The notes under the pieces were generated by a model. The model saw nothing but the letters and a program-made list of their open reading frames with translations, made no database searches and was not told the origin of the DNA. Positions 15,819 through 24,760 of a stretch of 40,703 bases of DNA are shown here, piece after piece. The stretch lies in contig JAFRPG010000062.1 in assembly GCA_017429265.1 (NCBI GenBank), positions 1 through 40,703 of the forward strand. The letters run 5' to 3'. The stretch is from Clostridia bacterium. Lineage in GTDB: Bacteria; Bacillota; Clostridia; Christensenellales; Aristaeellaceae. Position 1 is the stretch's first letter; every line of letters starts with the position of its first letter. The translations under genes and the position numbers were made by a program.

Positions 15819-16222
15819 ACGGATACATGGCGGACACCAACATCCTGATCCGGGCCATCCGCCAGCCGCATCATCCGCTTGTCGGCATCCTGTGCGCGCA
15901 TATCGGAAAGGATCTGTATCTCTCCCCGGTCACCTGGGCCGAACTGGTCTACGGCGCGTACCGGAGCGCTGACCCAAGGCACAACCTCGAAACCGCGCAG
16001 AAGCTTGTCGGCAGCATCCCGATCCTTCCTTTTGACACGGCCGCCGCCGTACACGCCGGGCAGATCATGGCAGATCTCGCACGGGCCGGGACGCCGATCG
16101 GCGACCGTGATGTGCTGATCGCCGCCCATGCCCGGTCTCTCGGATTGACCATGGTGACGCACAACGTACGCGAGTTTTCACGGGTTGCCGGCCTGCACAT
16201 TGAGGATTGGATCGCGGAATGA
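15815..16222 (+). CDS. vapC: VapC-type PIN-domain toxin
   Basis: The 135-residue protein is a PIN-domain ribonuclease that would cleave tRNA or rRNA when free of antitoxin. The acidic metal-binding residues are present: D7 (MADTNILIRA), E43 (TWAELVYG), and D97 and D99 (IGDRDVLIAAHA), plus the T-H-N motif near the end (MVTHNVREFSRV). The GTG start overlaps the vapB stop, with GAGGAGGAGA upstream; an in-frame ATG at 15827 is a less likely alternative. The toxin looks intact. Confidence 0.92.
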   Translation: MNGYMADTNILIRAIRQPHHPLVGILCAHIGKDLYLSPVTWAELVYGAYRSADPRHNLETAQKLVGSIPILPFDTAAAVHAGQIMADLARAGTPIGDRDVLIAAHARSLGLTMVTHNVREFSRVAGLHIEDWIAE

Positions 16223-16241
16223 CGCAGGCTGCAGATTCGTC

Positions 16242-16270
16242 TTGCAAACCCCGCCTCTTTCCGATATAAT
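16242..16270 (+). promoter_or_regulatory. Promoter of the GH130 gene
   Basis: TTGCAA (16242-16247), 17-nt spacer, TATAAT (16265-16270), 45 nt before the ATG at 16315. Confidence 0.75.
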
Positions 16271-16314
16271 GTACCCATCCCGGAAGCATTCGGAACAAGA
16301 AAGGAATGATTCCC

Positions 16315-17337
16315 ATGAGCAAGTATCAGATCCTGGCCCCGGCTCTGGACAACATGCCCTGGCAGGAGCGGACGGATGAGCCGTCCAACTCTCCCCTGTG
16401 GCGGTGGAACGACAATCCGATCATCGGCCGCAACCCGCTCAAGGGTGTGGCCCGCATCTTCAACAGCGCCGTGATGCCCTACGAGGGCAAGTATATCGGC
16501 GTCTTCCGCGGCGAGCAGTGCGACGGCGTATCCTTCATCTACCTCGGCCGCTCCGAGGACGGCGTGCACTGGGAATTCGAGCCGGAGAAGATCCACTTTG
16601 TGGACGAGAAGGGCGAGCCCTTCCAGCCGATCTACGCCTATGATCCCCGCCTGGTGAAGGTGGACGACACCTACTACACGATGTGGTGCCAGGACTTCTA
16701 CGGCGCCTCCATCGGCCTGGCGAAGACCACCGACTTCAAGACCTTCACCCGCGTGGAGAACCCCTTCCTGCCCTTCAACCGCAACGCGGTGCTCTTCCCC
16801 CGGAAGATCAACGGCAACTTCGTGATGCTGTCCCGTCCGTCCGACTCCGGCCACACGCCCTTCGGCGACATCTTCCTCTCCGAGAGCCCCGACCTGCACT
16901 ACTGGGGCAATCACCGCCATGTGATGGGCCGCTCCTCCGAGTGGTGGGAGAGCCTCAAGATCGGCGGCGGCGCCGCGCCCATCGAGACCAGCGAGGGCTG
17001 GCTGCTGTTCTACCACGGCGTCAGCGGCACCTGCAACGGCTATGTGTACTCCATCGGCGGCGCGATCCTCGATATCGACAATCCCTCCGTCGTGAAGTAC
17101 CGCTGCTCCAACTGGCTGCTCACCCCCGAGAAGTGGTATGAGGAGCGCGGCTTTGTGCCGAACGTCACCTTCCCCTGCGCCACCCTGCAGGATCCCGCCA
17201 CCGGCCGCATCGCGATCTACTACGGCTGCGCCGACAGCTACGTCGGCCTGGCCTTCGGCTATGTGGACGAGATCATCGACTACATCAAGGAAAACAACCG
17301 CACCACCTGGGACGACACCGACCCCGGCCGCAGGTAA
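16315..17337 (+). CDS. GH130 family beta-mannoside phosphorylase
   Basis: The 340-residue cytoplasmic enzyme belongs to glycoside hydrolase family 130, whose members cleave beta-mannosyl linkages with phosphate to give mannose-1-phosphate. Family marks include NPLKGVARIFNSAV, the YDPRLVKVDDTYY block with the likely catalytic acid D110, the GHTPFGDIFLSES region and KIGGGAAPIETSEGWLLFYHG. The length and the RIFNSAV form fit the mannooligosaccharide phosphorylase type (RaMP2-like) better than the longer mannosylglucose type, but substrate is not settled. ATG 16315 is chosen over 16306 because AAAGGAA is correctly spaced. The gene is monocistronic. Confidence 0.9.
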   Translation: MSKYQILAPALDNMPWQERTDEPSNSPLWRWNDNPIIGRNPLKGVARIFNSAVMPYEGKYIGVFRGEQCDGVSFIYLGRSEDGVHWEFEPEKIHFVDEKGEPFQPIYAYDPRLVKVDDTYYTMWCQDFYGASIGLAKTTDFKTFTRVENPFLPFNRNAVLFPRKINGNFVMLSRPSDSGHTPFGDIFLSESPDLHYWGNHRHVMGRSSEWWESLKIGGGAAPIETSEGWLLFYHGVSGTCNGYVYSIGGAILDIDNPSVVKYRCSNWLLTPEKWYEERGFVPNVTFPCATLQDPATGRIAIYYGCADSYVGLAFGYVDEIIDYIKENNRTTWDDTDPGRR

Positions 17338-17354
17338 GATTCCGCAGCAATGCA

Positions 17355-17390
17355 AAAGAGGCAGTCCGAAGAGGGCTGTCTCTTTCCTTT
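17355..17390 (+). terminator. Terminator between the GH130 and radical SAM genes
   Basis: A 10-bp stem (17355-17364 with 17376-17385, one G-U) sits between convergent genes. It is followed by CCTTT on the plus strand and by TTTT-like sequence on the minus strand, so probably serves both. Confidence 0.75.
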
Positions 17391-18276
17391 ACACAAAATC
17401 CCCGTCCCCGTTAAACCCCGGCACATAATCCTCGCTTGCGCTGCTCTGCTCCTGGGTGAAGCCCGGGAGGCCGAGGCGGAGGAGGGCCTCCTCCACGCGG
17501 GCGGTCTCCCGCTTCGTGATCCGGCGGTTGAGGCCCGGGACGCCGCTGTCCGGGTTCGGGACATACTGGCTCATCACCGAGACCGGGATGCCCCCGGGGA
17601 GGTTCTCCTTCACCCACTCCAGCAGGGCGACGGACTCGCCGGTCAGCCCCGGGAGGATCAGGTGGCGGATCAGGGTGCCGCGGCGCATGATGCCGTCCTC
17701 CCCGATCTGCGGGAGGCCGGTCTGGCGCACCATCTCGCGGATCGCGGCGGACGCGGCCTCAAAGTAGTCCGGGGCGCCGCAGCAGAGCTTCGCCATGCGC
17801 GGGGTGAGGTGCTTGAGGTCCGGGAGGTAGATGTCGATGATGCCCTCCAGGCGGCGCAGGGTCTCCACCGTCTCGTAGCCGGAGGTGTTCCACACCAGCG
17901 GCACCGGCGGGCGGTAGATCGCCAGGGTCTCCAGGATCCGCTCCGTGAAGGGCGTGGCGGTGATGAAGGACACCGTGTGCACGCCCTTCTCCTCCACCAG
18001 GCGGCGGAGGCTCTCCGCCAGTTCCGCCGGGGTGAAGGCCCTTCCCTCTCCCGTATGGCTGACGGCCCGGTTCTGGCAGTAGACGCAGCGGAGGGTGCAG
18101 CCGGAGAAGAAGACGGCTCCGGTCCCGCGCTGCCCGCTGATCGGCGGCTCCTCCCACAGGTGCGGGGCGATGCGCGCGATGCGCATCGTGTCCGGCAGGC
18201 GGCAGAAGCCCCCGCCGCGGGTCTCGTCCCGCCGCGCGCCGCAGCGGCGCGGGCAGAGGGTGCATGCTTCGGTCAA
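17389..18276 (-). CDS. PflX-like radical SAM protein
   Basis: The 295-residue protein carries the radical SAM cluster motif GCTLRCVYCQN (CxxxCxxC). An N-terminal cysteine set (C5, C8, C12, C26 in CTLCPRRCGARR..GGFC) is typical of the PflX/COG1313 group, related to pyruvate formate-lyase activases. Substrate is unknown; no glycyl radical enzyme is nearby. The start is a TTG immediately after the phosphoesterase stop, with GGGGGAGG about 8 nt upstream inside that gene, so it is translationally coupled and is the last gene of the long operon. Confidence 0.88.
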   Translation of the reverse strand: MTEACTLCPRRCGARRDETRGGGFCRLPDTMRIARIAPHLWEEPPISGQRGTGAVFFSGCTLRCVYCQNRAVSHTGEGRAFTPAELAESLRRLVEEKGVHTVSFITATPFTERILETLAIYRPPVPLVWNTSGYETVETLRRLEGIIDIYLPDLKHLTPRMAKLCCGAPDYFEAASAAIREMVRQTGLPQIGEDGIMRRGTLIRHLILPGLTGESVALLEWVKENLPGGIPVSVMSQYVPNPDSGVPGLNRRITKRETARVEEALLRLGLPGFTQEQSSASEDYVPGFNGDGDFV

Positions 18277-19470
18277 TCAGGGCGCCTCCCCCGTGTCCTG
18301 GGTCACGATCCTGCGGATGGCATTGAAGATAGAGCTGTTCGGGGCGTAGGTCTCCCACAGGGCGTAGGCCGGATCGGCCAGCAGGGCTTCCCGGTCCGGA
18401 ACGGTGCCGCCGAAGTACGAGGCCTGGTACCACAGGGCGTAGCGCCCCATGGCCTCCTTCTCCTCCGGGGTGACGTCCAGGGTCTCGAGCACGTCCAGGA
18501 ACTGCCGCCGGGTGTTGGCGTCGAACCAGGCCGCGGTGGCCGTGCGCACGTCCTCCGGCAGGTGGGTCAGCGTATGCCGCTCATAGCGGGGTTCCCCGCC
18601 CTCGGGGATCGTCACGAGGCCGAAGCAGTGGGGCGACACGCACATGGAGCCCGTGGCCGCATCGGTCAGGCCGTTCTGACGGATGACGTGCATGACGTGG
18701 ATGTGGCCGGAGAGGTTGAGCGTCACGCCGCCCGAGCGCAGGTCTTCCTGCAGGTATTCGCGGTTGTAGATGCAGTAGCTCCCGGGGCGGTAGCTGCTGT
18801 GCGGGATCAGGCTCTGGTGCGTCGCGCTGACCACGGTGACGCCGTTTTCTTTCGCCTCCGCCATCAGCGGGAGGAGCCATTCCTGCAGTTCCTCGCTGTA
18901 GAAGCCGTAGGCCTCCACCGCCTCCTCGTAGACGCTCACGTCCAGCATCGCCAGCCACACCGAATCGTTCAGCGGCACGTGGTAGCTCAGGCCCACGGAG
19001 GCCTCCGCGGGGAGCATGCAGCGCTGCCAGATTTCGGAAAACTCCGCCGGGGTCACGGCCTCGGTCTTCTCATAGGTCTCGCCGTGATAGGCGAAGGCAC
19101 GCGGGCTGTTGATGTCGTGGTTGCCGGGGATCACCCACACCGGGATCCCGGCGTCCCGGAGGGTGTCCATCGCCGCGGCGAGCTCGAGATGGCTCTGCTT
19201 CTCGCCGTTGAAGGTCAGGTCGCCGGTGAGGAGGAGGGCGTCCGGGCGGATCTCCAGGGCCTCGTCGAGGAGGGCACGGAGCAGCTCCGCCGAGTACTGG
19301 GGCGCCTTGCCGTCCCCCTGGGAGATATTGCGGAGAAAGAGGTCGCTGCCCTCGAAGAGGGAGGGGGCGAGATAGTGCAGGTCCGAGGCCACCATCAGGG
19401 TGGTGTCGGCCAGGGCCGGCACGGCCAGCAGCATCGCGATGGCAAGCAGGGTGAGGACGAGGTGTTTCAT
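18277..19470 (-). CDS. Exported calcineurin-like metallophosphoesterase
   Basis: The 397-residue protein has a signal peptide (cleavage near PALAD). The phosphoesterase motifs are complete: SDLHYL, LTGDLTFNG, PGNHDIN, SATHQSL and SGHIHVMH. It would act outside the membrane on a phosphomonoester or diester. The substrate is unknown. A helical C-terminal region of about 100 residues follows the catalytic domain. GAGGAG lies upstream of the ATG. It sits between the BspA-like gene and the radical SAM gene in one direction. Confidence 0.9.
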   Translation of the reverse strand: MKHLVLTLLAIAMLLAVPALADTTLMVASDLHYLAPSLFEGSDLFLRNISQGDGKAPQYSAELLRALLDEALEIRPDALLLTGDLTFNGEKQSHLELAAAMDTLRDAGIPVWVIPGNHDINSPRAFAYHGETYEKTEAVTPAEFSEIWQRCMLPAEASVGLSYHVPLNDSVWLAMLDVSVYEEAVEAYGFYSEELQEWLLPLMAEAKENGVTVVSATHQSLIPHSSYRPGSYCIYNREYLQEDLRSGGVTLNLSGHIHVMHVIRQNGLTDAATGSMCVSPHCFGLVTIPEGGEPRYERHTLTHLPEDVRTATAAWFDANTRRQFLDVLETLDVTPEEKEAMGRYALWYQASYFGGTVPDREALLADPAYALWETYAPNSSIFNAIRRIVTQDTGEAP

Positions 19471-19561
19471 AATATATGTCTCCTCGTTTCGCCGTCGTCG
19501 TGGGCTTTGGGATCCGTGGGATTTCCGTCGGAAGGGAACTTCCCCGTTCCGTCCCGGTAAA

Positions 19562-20710
19562 TCAGTTCAGCCAGCTGTCGTCGTCGCCGATGGGGCTGTC
19601 GGGGTAGGTGTAGTTGAGGCCGTTCTTCACGCAGTAGGCTTCCGCCACGGAGTTCTGCGGGACTGTGATGTACAGCTTGTCACTGCAGGCTTTGAAGCAG
19701 TCTTTTCCGATCTCCTGTATACTGTCCGGGATCGTCACGCTTGTCAGGCTGCTACAGCCCCAGAACGTATAAAAGCCGATGCTTGTCACGCTGTCCGGGA
19801 TCGTCACACTTGTCAAACTGCTGCAGTCGGAGAACGCTGAACTGCCAATGTATGTCACGCCGTCCGGGATCGTCACGCTCGTCAGACTGCTGCAACCGGA
19901 GAACGCTGCATCGCCAATGCTCGTCACGCTGTCCGGGATCGTCATGCTCGTCAGACTGCTGCAACCAAAGAATGCAAAACCACTGATGCTCGTCACGCTG
20001 TCCGGGATCGTCACGCTCGTCAGGCTGCTGCAACCAAAGAATGCAAAACCACTGATGCTCGTCACGCTGTCCGGGATCGTCACGCTCGTCAAACTGCTGC
20101 AATCTTTGAACGCAGAACCGCCGATGTCCGTCACGCTGTCCGGGATCGTCACGCTCGTCAAGCTGCTGCAACCATTGAATGTATAACCATTGATGCGCGT
20201 CACGCTGTTCGGGATCGTCACGCTCGTCAGACTGCTGCAACCATTGAATGCAAAACCACTGATGCTCGTCACGCTGTCCGGGATCGTCACACTTGTCAGG
20301 CTATCACAACCGTAAAACGCACAATCCCCGATCACCTGAATCCCGTCGGGCACCGTGTATTCCTTTAACCCCAGTGCAGGCGGGCAGAAGATCAGCTTCC
20401 GGTCGCTCTTGCCGAACAGCACCCCATCGATTGTTGCCAAGTATGGGTGATCCAGGTGTACCGCAACCGTACAGCTCTTGTCCAATGAGAATATTCCGTC
20501 ATAGAACGGGTTCCCCTTCACCGCCGTGATCGGATGCCCGTCGAGGGAATTGGGGATCACCACATAGCTCTCGCTGCCGGTGTATTTCACCAGTTCCGCG
20601 TCGCCGTTTTCGAGCACATTGTACTCAAAGTCTCCGCTCTTCTCCGCCGCCGCTATGCCGAGGGCAAGAACCGCGGCCAGGCAGACCAGCGCGATGATGA
20701 CCTTCCGCAT
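19562..20710 (-). CDS. Exported BspA-like leucine-rich repeat protein
   Basis: The 382-residue protein has a signal peptide and an N-terminal non-repeat region of about 130 residues. Nine tandem 23-residue LRR_5 (BspA/TpLRR) units follow, with consensus AFxGCSSLTSVTIPDSVTSI. A short cap ends in DDDSWLN. Such proteins are surface adhesins or host- or glycan-binding modules in gut and oral anaerobes. There is no sortase motif. GGAGGGAG precedes the ATG, and the gene is 12 nt downstream of another LRR gene. The repeat DNA is so uniform that unit number is likely to vary between strains. Confidence 0.9.
   Translation of the reverse strand: MRKVIIALVCLAAVLALGIAAAEKSGDFEYNVLENGDAELVKYTGSESYVVIPNSLDGHPITAVKGNPFYDGIFSLDKSCTVAVHLDHPYLATIDGVLFGKSDRKLIFCPPALGLKEYTVPDGIQVIGDCAFYGCDSLTSVTIPDSVTSISGFAFNGCSSLTSVTIPNSVTRINGYTFNGCSSLTSVTIPDSVTDIGGSAFKDCSSLTSVTIPDSVTSISGFAFFGCSSLTSVTIPDSVTSISGFAFFGCSSLTSMTIPDSVTSIGDAAFSGCSSLTSVTIPDGVTYIGSSAFSDCSSLTSVTIPDSVTSIGFYTFWGCSSLTSVTIPDSIQEIGKDCFKACSDKLYITVPQNSVAEAYCVKNGLNYTYPDSPIGDDDSWLN
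19737..20309 (-). repeat. Tandem 69-bp coding repeats in the BspA-like gene
   Basis: About eight to nine 69-bp units coding for the 23-residue LRR units. Two neighbouring units (both FAFFGCSSLTSVTIPDSVTSISG-like, about 19965-20090) are nearly identical in DNA, as expected after recent slippage or unequal exchange. Confidence 0.85.
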
Positions 20711-20722
20711 CGTGCTCCCTCC

Positions 20723-21826
20723 TCACTTTCCCCCGATCGACATGCCGTCGGTGTGGATCTGATGCTTCGGCTTGTCCGGCACGGCCTCTTCGGTCGCGGC
20801 GGGCTCTTCGGGCTCCTCCAGGGGCACCGGGATCACGGTCACGGCCTCGGGCCCGGCTTCGGTTGTCTCTTCGGCGGGAGCCTCGGGCTCCGGATCCTCC
20901 GGCCAGCTCTCGGCGAAGGGATAGTAGGTCCCGTCGCCCGGATGGCGGCTGTCGGCGCCGAAGTTCTTCGTGATCACCTCATAGTGCGGGTGGAGCTTCG
21001 TCTGCTGGCTGTTGAGGTAACGCCAGGTGCCGGCGGTGGAGTAGTGCACCGAGTCCACCTGCGTGTCCGGCAGGGACTCCTTGAGCAGGTTCGCCGTGGC
21101 CTTCGGGATCTCGCCCCAGGTCTTGTACCACGAGCAGCGGTAGCACCACAGGCGCGTCAGCTGCTTCAGGCCGAGGATCGGCGTCACGTCCGTGATGCTG
21201 TTGAAGCAGATGTTCAGGTCCAGCAGGTGATCCAAGCCCTGCAGCGGAGTCAGGTCGGTGATCCGGTTCTTGAAGATCTCCGCGTACTCCAGCCGGTGCA
21301 GGGAGGCCATGGGCGTGATGTCCGTCACCTCGTTGCAGGCGATGATCAGGATCCGCAGGTCCGGCAGGTTGTACAGGAAATCGAGGCTCGTCACCGAGTT
21401 GTGGCCCACGTCGAGGGCCTTCAGGTCCCAGACGTACTTCAGGATCTCAAAGTCCTCGCTCCGGTGGTGGGAGGTCTGGTTGTTGTGCAGGGTGGAGAAG
21501 GTCTGCGTGTCCGTGCGCACGAGGTGGCGGTGGTCCTTCCCCGCGATCACGAGCGTCCAGCCCCAGCGCACATTGGGATAGCGCGACGCGAGGCGCTCGC
21601 AGTCCGCCTCCTTCATCTGGTTGGCGAACATGTTCACCTGGCGGAGCCGGGGCATCCGGTCCAGAACGGCGAACAGGGCCTCGAAGTCGAGGATCTTCGT
21701 CTCGCCGAAGTCGATCACCTCGGCGTTTTCCGAAAACGTGACGCCGTAGAGTTCCAGGTCCGCGGCCGCGGCGCCGCACAGGGTCAGCGCGAGAAGGATC
21801 AGCGCAGCACAGATCAGCTTTTTCAC
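20723..21826 (-). CDS. Exported internalin-like leucine-rich repeat protein
   Basis: The 367-residue protein has a signal peptide ending near GAAAAD. Leucine-rich repeats of the 22-residue, internalin-like kind run from about residue 35 to 235 (SLDFLYNLPDLRILIIACNEVTDITPMASLHRLEYAEIFKNRITDLTPL, shown here only as pattern L..L..L.L..N.ITD). A C-terminal Pro/Glu/Thr-rich segment and a short basic end follow. There is no LPxTG. The start is a GTG at 21826 with GGGAGG upstream. It follows rsgA by 45 nt in the same direction. It is probably a cell-surface binding protein; the ligand is unknown. Confidence 0.85.
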   Translation of the reverse strand: MKKLICAALILLALTLCGAAAADLELYGVTFSENAEVIDFGETKILDFEALFAVLDRMPRLRQVNMFANQMKEADCERLASRYPNVRWGWTLVIAGKDHRHLVRTDTQTFSTLHNNQTSHHRSEDFEILKYVWDLKALDVGHNSVTSLDFLYNLPDLRILIIACNEVTDITPMASLHRLEYAEIFKNRITDLTPLQGLDHLLDLNICFNSITDVTPILGLKQLTRLWCYRCSWYKTWGEIPKATANLLKESLPDTQVDSVHYSTAGTWRYLNSQQTKLHPHYEVITKNFGADSRHPGDGTYYPFAESWPEDPEPEAPAEETTEAGPEAVTVIPVPLEEPEEPAATEEAVPDKPKHQIHTDGMSIGGK

Positions 21827-21871
21827 GTCGGTAACCTCCCGGATGTCTGGAATGTGTGGGATTCGGTGCCG

Positions 21872-22750
21872 TCAGTCATACCGCCTGTCCCAGGCCTCGC
21901 GCACCTCGGCGAGGAGCTGGCGGTAGCGCGCCTGGCGGGCGGCGGGGATCAGGCCCTCCCGGACCGCGGCGGTCACGCTGCAGCCGGGCTCCCGGTCGTG
22001 CAGGCAGGGGTCGAAGCGGCAGGTGCCCTCGTGCTCGAGGAACTCCGGATAGTACAGGCGGAGCTGTTCCGGCTCCATCCGCCCGGTCAGGGCCAGCAGG
22101 CTGAAGCCCGCCGTGTCGAAGACCCGCAGGCCGTTCCCGCTCAGGAGCTCCGCCCGGCGCGTGGTGTTTTTGCCCCGCGCGATCTTCCGGCTGATCTCGC
22201 CCGTCTCCAGGTCGATGCCGGTCAGGGCCGTCAGCAGGGTGGATTTGCCCACGCCGCTCTGCCCGGCCAGGCAGCAGAGGCTCCCCCGCATGGCCTCGCG
22301 CAGCGCATCGAGCCCCTCGCCGGTCCGGGCGCTGACGGCGTACACCGGGGCCTCCGCCAGGGCGTACTCCCGCCTCAGCCGCTCCGCCAGGCCGTCCCCA
22401 AGGTCGCTCTTGGCCGCCACGAGGACGGAGCGGATCCCCTGCCGGCGGCACTCCACCAGCAGGCGCTCGGCGAGGAGGAAGTCCGGCTCGGGCTCCGGGC
22501 ACAGGACGATCAGCAGGGTCTCCACATTGGCCACCGGCGGGCGGACAAAGACCGAGCGCCGCGGCAGCAGTTCCTCGATCCAGCCCTCCTCCTCCCCCAT
22601 GCCGGGGGTGAAGCGGACGCGGTCGCCCACTATCGGGGTCTGGCCCTGGTGGCGGAACTTCTTCTTGGCGCGCAGGATGAACTCCGCGCCGTCCGCGTCC
22701 TGCGCGGTGTAGAAACTGCCGATCCCCCGGATCAGGATCCCCTCAGGCAT
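21872..22750 (-). CDS. rsgA: Ribosome small subunit-dependent GTPase A
   Basis: The 292-residue protein is the circularly permuted GTPase that matures the 30S subunit. An N-terminal OB fold precedes the permuted G motifs: the AAKSDLGD G4 element before the P-loop GQSGVGKSTLL, then DTAGFSLL. A C-terminal zinc site follows (CRFDPCLHDREPGC). GGAGG precedes the ATG by 8 nt. Its position right after the PASTA kinase gene is the usual Firmicutes order; in Bacillus this GTPase is also a substrate of the kinase. Confidence 0.95.
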   Translation of the reverse strand: MPEGILIRGIGSFYTAQDADGAEFILRAKKKFRHQGQTPIVGDRVRFTPGMGEEEGWIEELLPRRSVFVRPPVANVETLLIVLCPEPEPDFLLAERLLVECRRQGIRSVLVAAKSDLGDGLAERLRREYALAEAPVYAVSARTGEGLDALREAMRGSLCCLAGQSGVGKSTLLTALTGIDLETGEISRKIARGKNTTRRAELLSGNGLRVFDTAGFSLLALTGRMEPEQLRLYYPEFLEHEGTCRFDPCLHDREPGCSVTAAVREGLIPAARQARYRQLLAEVREAWDRRYD

Positions 22751-22768
22751 AGGCTCTTCCTCCGGTCC

Positions 22769-24760
22769 TCATTGCAGGGTGACCTCCTGCTCGATCACGG
22801 GCTTCTGCGCGTCGTCGTCGATGTAGATGCGCGCCTCGTTGACGTACACGCGCATCACGCAGGTGCCGCCCTTCCAGTGGGAGAGGGTCAGGGTCTGCTC
22901 GCGCGGGGCGTCGGCGCCGTAGGCGACGTTCTCCCAGAGGGTGAGGTCGCCGCCGGCGTTCGTGTTGTCGAAGGCGATGACCTCGTTCCCGGTGATGTCC
23001 AGGGTCACGGTCACATAGAGCTGGCTCTCGCTCTCCGGCAGGACGACGGGCACCTCGGCGCTCTTGAGCGAGGCCCGCACCACATAGACGGTCAGGCCGA
23101 TCCCGGTGTCGATCATCTGGTTGTTCCGCGTGTCCTGATAGGCCACGGTGGAGACCAGCTGCTGGTCGGCCGTGGTCGCGACGTCCACATGCTTGGAGAC
23201 CTTCAGCTGGGCGCCCTCGAGCATGGCGCGCGCACCCTCGAAGGTGTTGTTCTCCACCACGGGCACCGGCACGCTTCCGCCGGAGACCGTGATATACACC
23301 GTCCCGTCCTCGGGGATCGGCTCATAGGCGGCGGGATTCTGGGAGAGGACGAAGCCCTCCGCGTCCGTGGAGAGCACGCGGCGCACGTCGGCGGACAGGC
23401 CGCGGGCGCGCAGGATCTCGACCGCCCGCGCGCGGGTCTCGCCGGTGACCTTGGGCACGCTGGCGCTGGCCGTGCGGTCGGGGCCGTCGGAGACCGTCAG
23501 GGTCACCGTGTAGCCGGTCCAGACGTTCTCGGGCTCCGGCATCTGGGAGATGACCGTGCCCTCCGGCACCGTGCTGTGGCTGACGAGATTGCGCGTCAGG
23601 GTGACGTTCACGAGCTTTGCCTTCTCGGCCGCCTCGTCATAGGTCATGCCGGTGAAGGTGAAGTCGGCCGCCGTCCAGGCCGGGCCCGCCGGGTGGATGA
23701 TCCGGTAGATCCCGTAGCCGAGGATGCCGATGACGAGGAGGACGACCACGCCCGTGATCATCCACCAGGTCTTGTTGACGCGGACGCGCTTGCCGCTCCC
23801 GGTGTCGGAGGTGCCGCCCTTCCCGTCGCCCTGCTTCCGCTCGGACTCCGGCGGCTGGGGCGGGGCACTCCGGCGGGCGATCGCCGCGGCGGCCGCGGGC
23901 TCGAGGGGATGGTTCTGGATGACCTCCATGCGGCCGTCCATGGCCATGCGCAGGTCGGTGGCCATCTCGCGGGCGCTCTGGTAGCGGTTGTCGGGGTTCT
24001 TGCTCATGGCCACCATGCAGACGTGGGCCACGGCCGGGGGCACGTCGGGCGCCAGCTTGGCGATCGGGATCGGCTGGCCGTGCAGGTGCTGCATCGCGAC
24101 GGAGACCTGGGTGTCGCCGTCGAAGGGCACGCGCCCGGTCAGCATCTCATACAGCACGATGCCGACGGAATAGAGGTCGCTGCGCACGTCCGACGGATCG
24201 CCCTTGGCCTGCTCGGGGCTGAAGTAGTGCACCGAGCCCATGACCGTGTCCGAGCGCGTGATCGTCTGGGTGTCGGCGATGCGCGCGATGCCGAAGTCGG
24301 CCACCTTCACGTGGCCCTCCTCGTTGACGAGGATGTTCTGCGGCTTGATGTCCCGGTGGACGATGCCGTTCTCGTGCGCGTGCTGGAGGGCGGAGAGGAT
24401 GCGGATCGTGATCTCCACCGCCGCGCGCGCGGGCAGGCGGCCCTTCTCCTTGATGACTTCCTTGAGGGTCTGGCCCTGCACATACTCCATGACGAGGTAG
24501 CGGTTTTCGCCGTCCATGCCCACGTCGAGGAGGTTGACGATGTTGTGGTGCGTCATCTTGGACGCCGCCTGGGCCTCCCGCTGGAAGCGGTTGACGTACT
24601 CGGCGTTCTGCGCCAGGTCGGGCCGGAGGATCTTCACGGCCACGTCGTGCCCCGTGCGCCGGTCCAGCGCGCGGTAGACGATGGCCATGCCGCCGGTGCC
24701 GATCGGCGGCTGGAACAGCTGGTACCGGCCACCCAGGATCCGGTCGTTCATGTCGGTCAT
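22769..24760 (-). CDS. prkC: PASTA-domain Ser/Thr protein kinase (PrkC/Stk1 family)
   Basis: The 663-residue protein is a membrane kinase sensing wall fragments. The kinase domain (about residues 10-275) has the glycine loop GTGGMAIVYRA, VAVKIL lysine, catalytic HRDIKPQNILV and DFGIAR. A charged linker leads to one membrane helix (ITGVVVLLVIGILGYGIY), then three PASTA repeats. A C-terminal beta-rich domain of about 110 residues that is not PASTA comes last. Its ATG overlaps the phosphatase stop by 4 nt, so opposing enzymes are made together. It likely regulates growth, division and wall synthesis. Confidence 0.95.
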   Translation of the reverse strand: MTDMNDRILGGRYQLFQPPIGTGGMAIVYRALDRRTGHDVAVKILRPDLAQNAEYVNRFQREAQAASKMTHHNIVNLLDVGMDGENRYLVMEYVQGQTLKEVIKEKGRLPARAAVEITIRILSALQHAHENGIVHRDIKPQNILVNEEGHVKVADFGIARIADTQTITRSDTVMGSVHYFSPEQAKGDPSDVRSDLYSVGIVLYEMLTGRVPFDGDTQVSVAMQHLHGQPIPIAKLAPDVPPAVAHVCMVAMSKNPDNRYQSAREMATDLRMAMDGRMEVIQNHPLEPAAAAAIARRSAPPQPPESERKQGDGKGGTSDTGSGKRVRVNKTWWMITGVVVLLVIGILGYGIYRIIHPAGPAWTAADFTFTGMTYDEAAEKAKLVNVTLTRNLVSHSTVPEGTVISQMPEPENVWTGYTVTLTVSDGPDRTASASVPKVTGETRARAVEILRARGLSADVRRVLSTDAEGFVLSQNPAAYEPIPEDGTVYITVSGGSVPVPVVENNTFEGARAMLEGAQLKVSKHVDVATTADQQLVSTVAYQDTRNNQMIDTGIGLTVYVVRASLKSAEVPVVLPESESQLYVTVTLDITGNEVIAFDNTNAGGDLTLWENVAYGADAPREQTLTLSHWKGGTCVMRVYVNEARIYIDDDAQKPVIEQEVTLQ

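Noticed and set aside
15541..16314. VapBC as a regulator of the GH130 gene
   Set aside because: The GH130 gene has its own complete promoter at 16242-16270, so the neighbourhood alone does not suggest control.
19737..20309. Regular repeats that might suggest a CRISPR array
   Set aside because: They are contiguous 69-bp coding units without unique spacers and translate to leucine-rich repeats.
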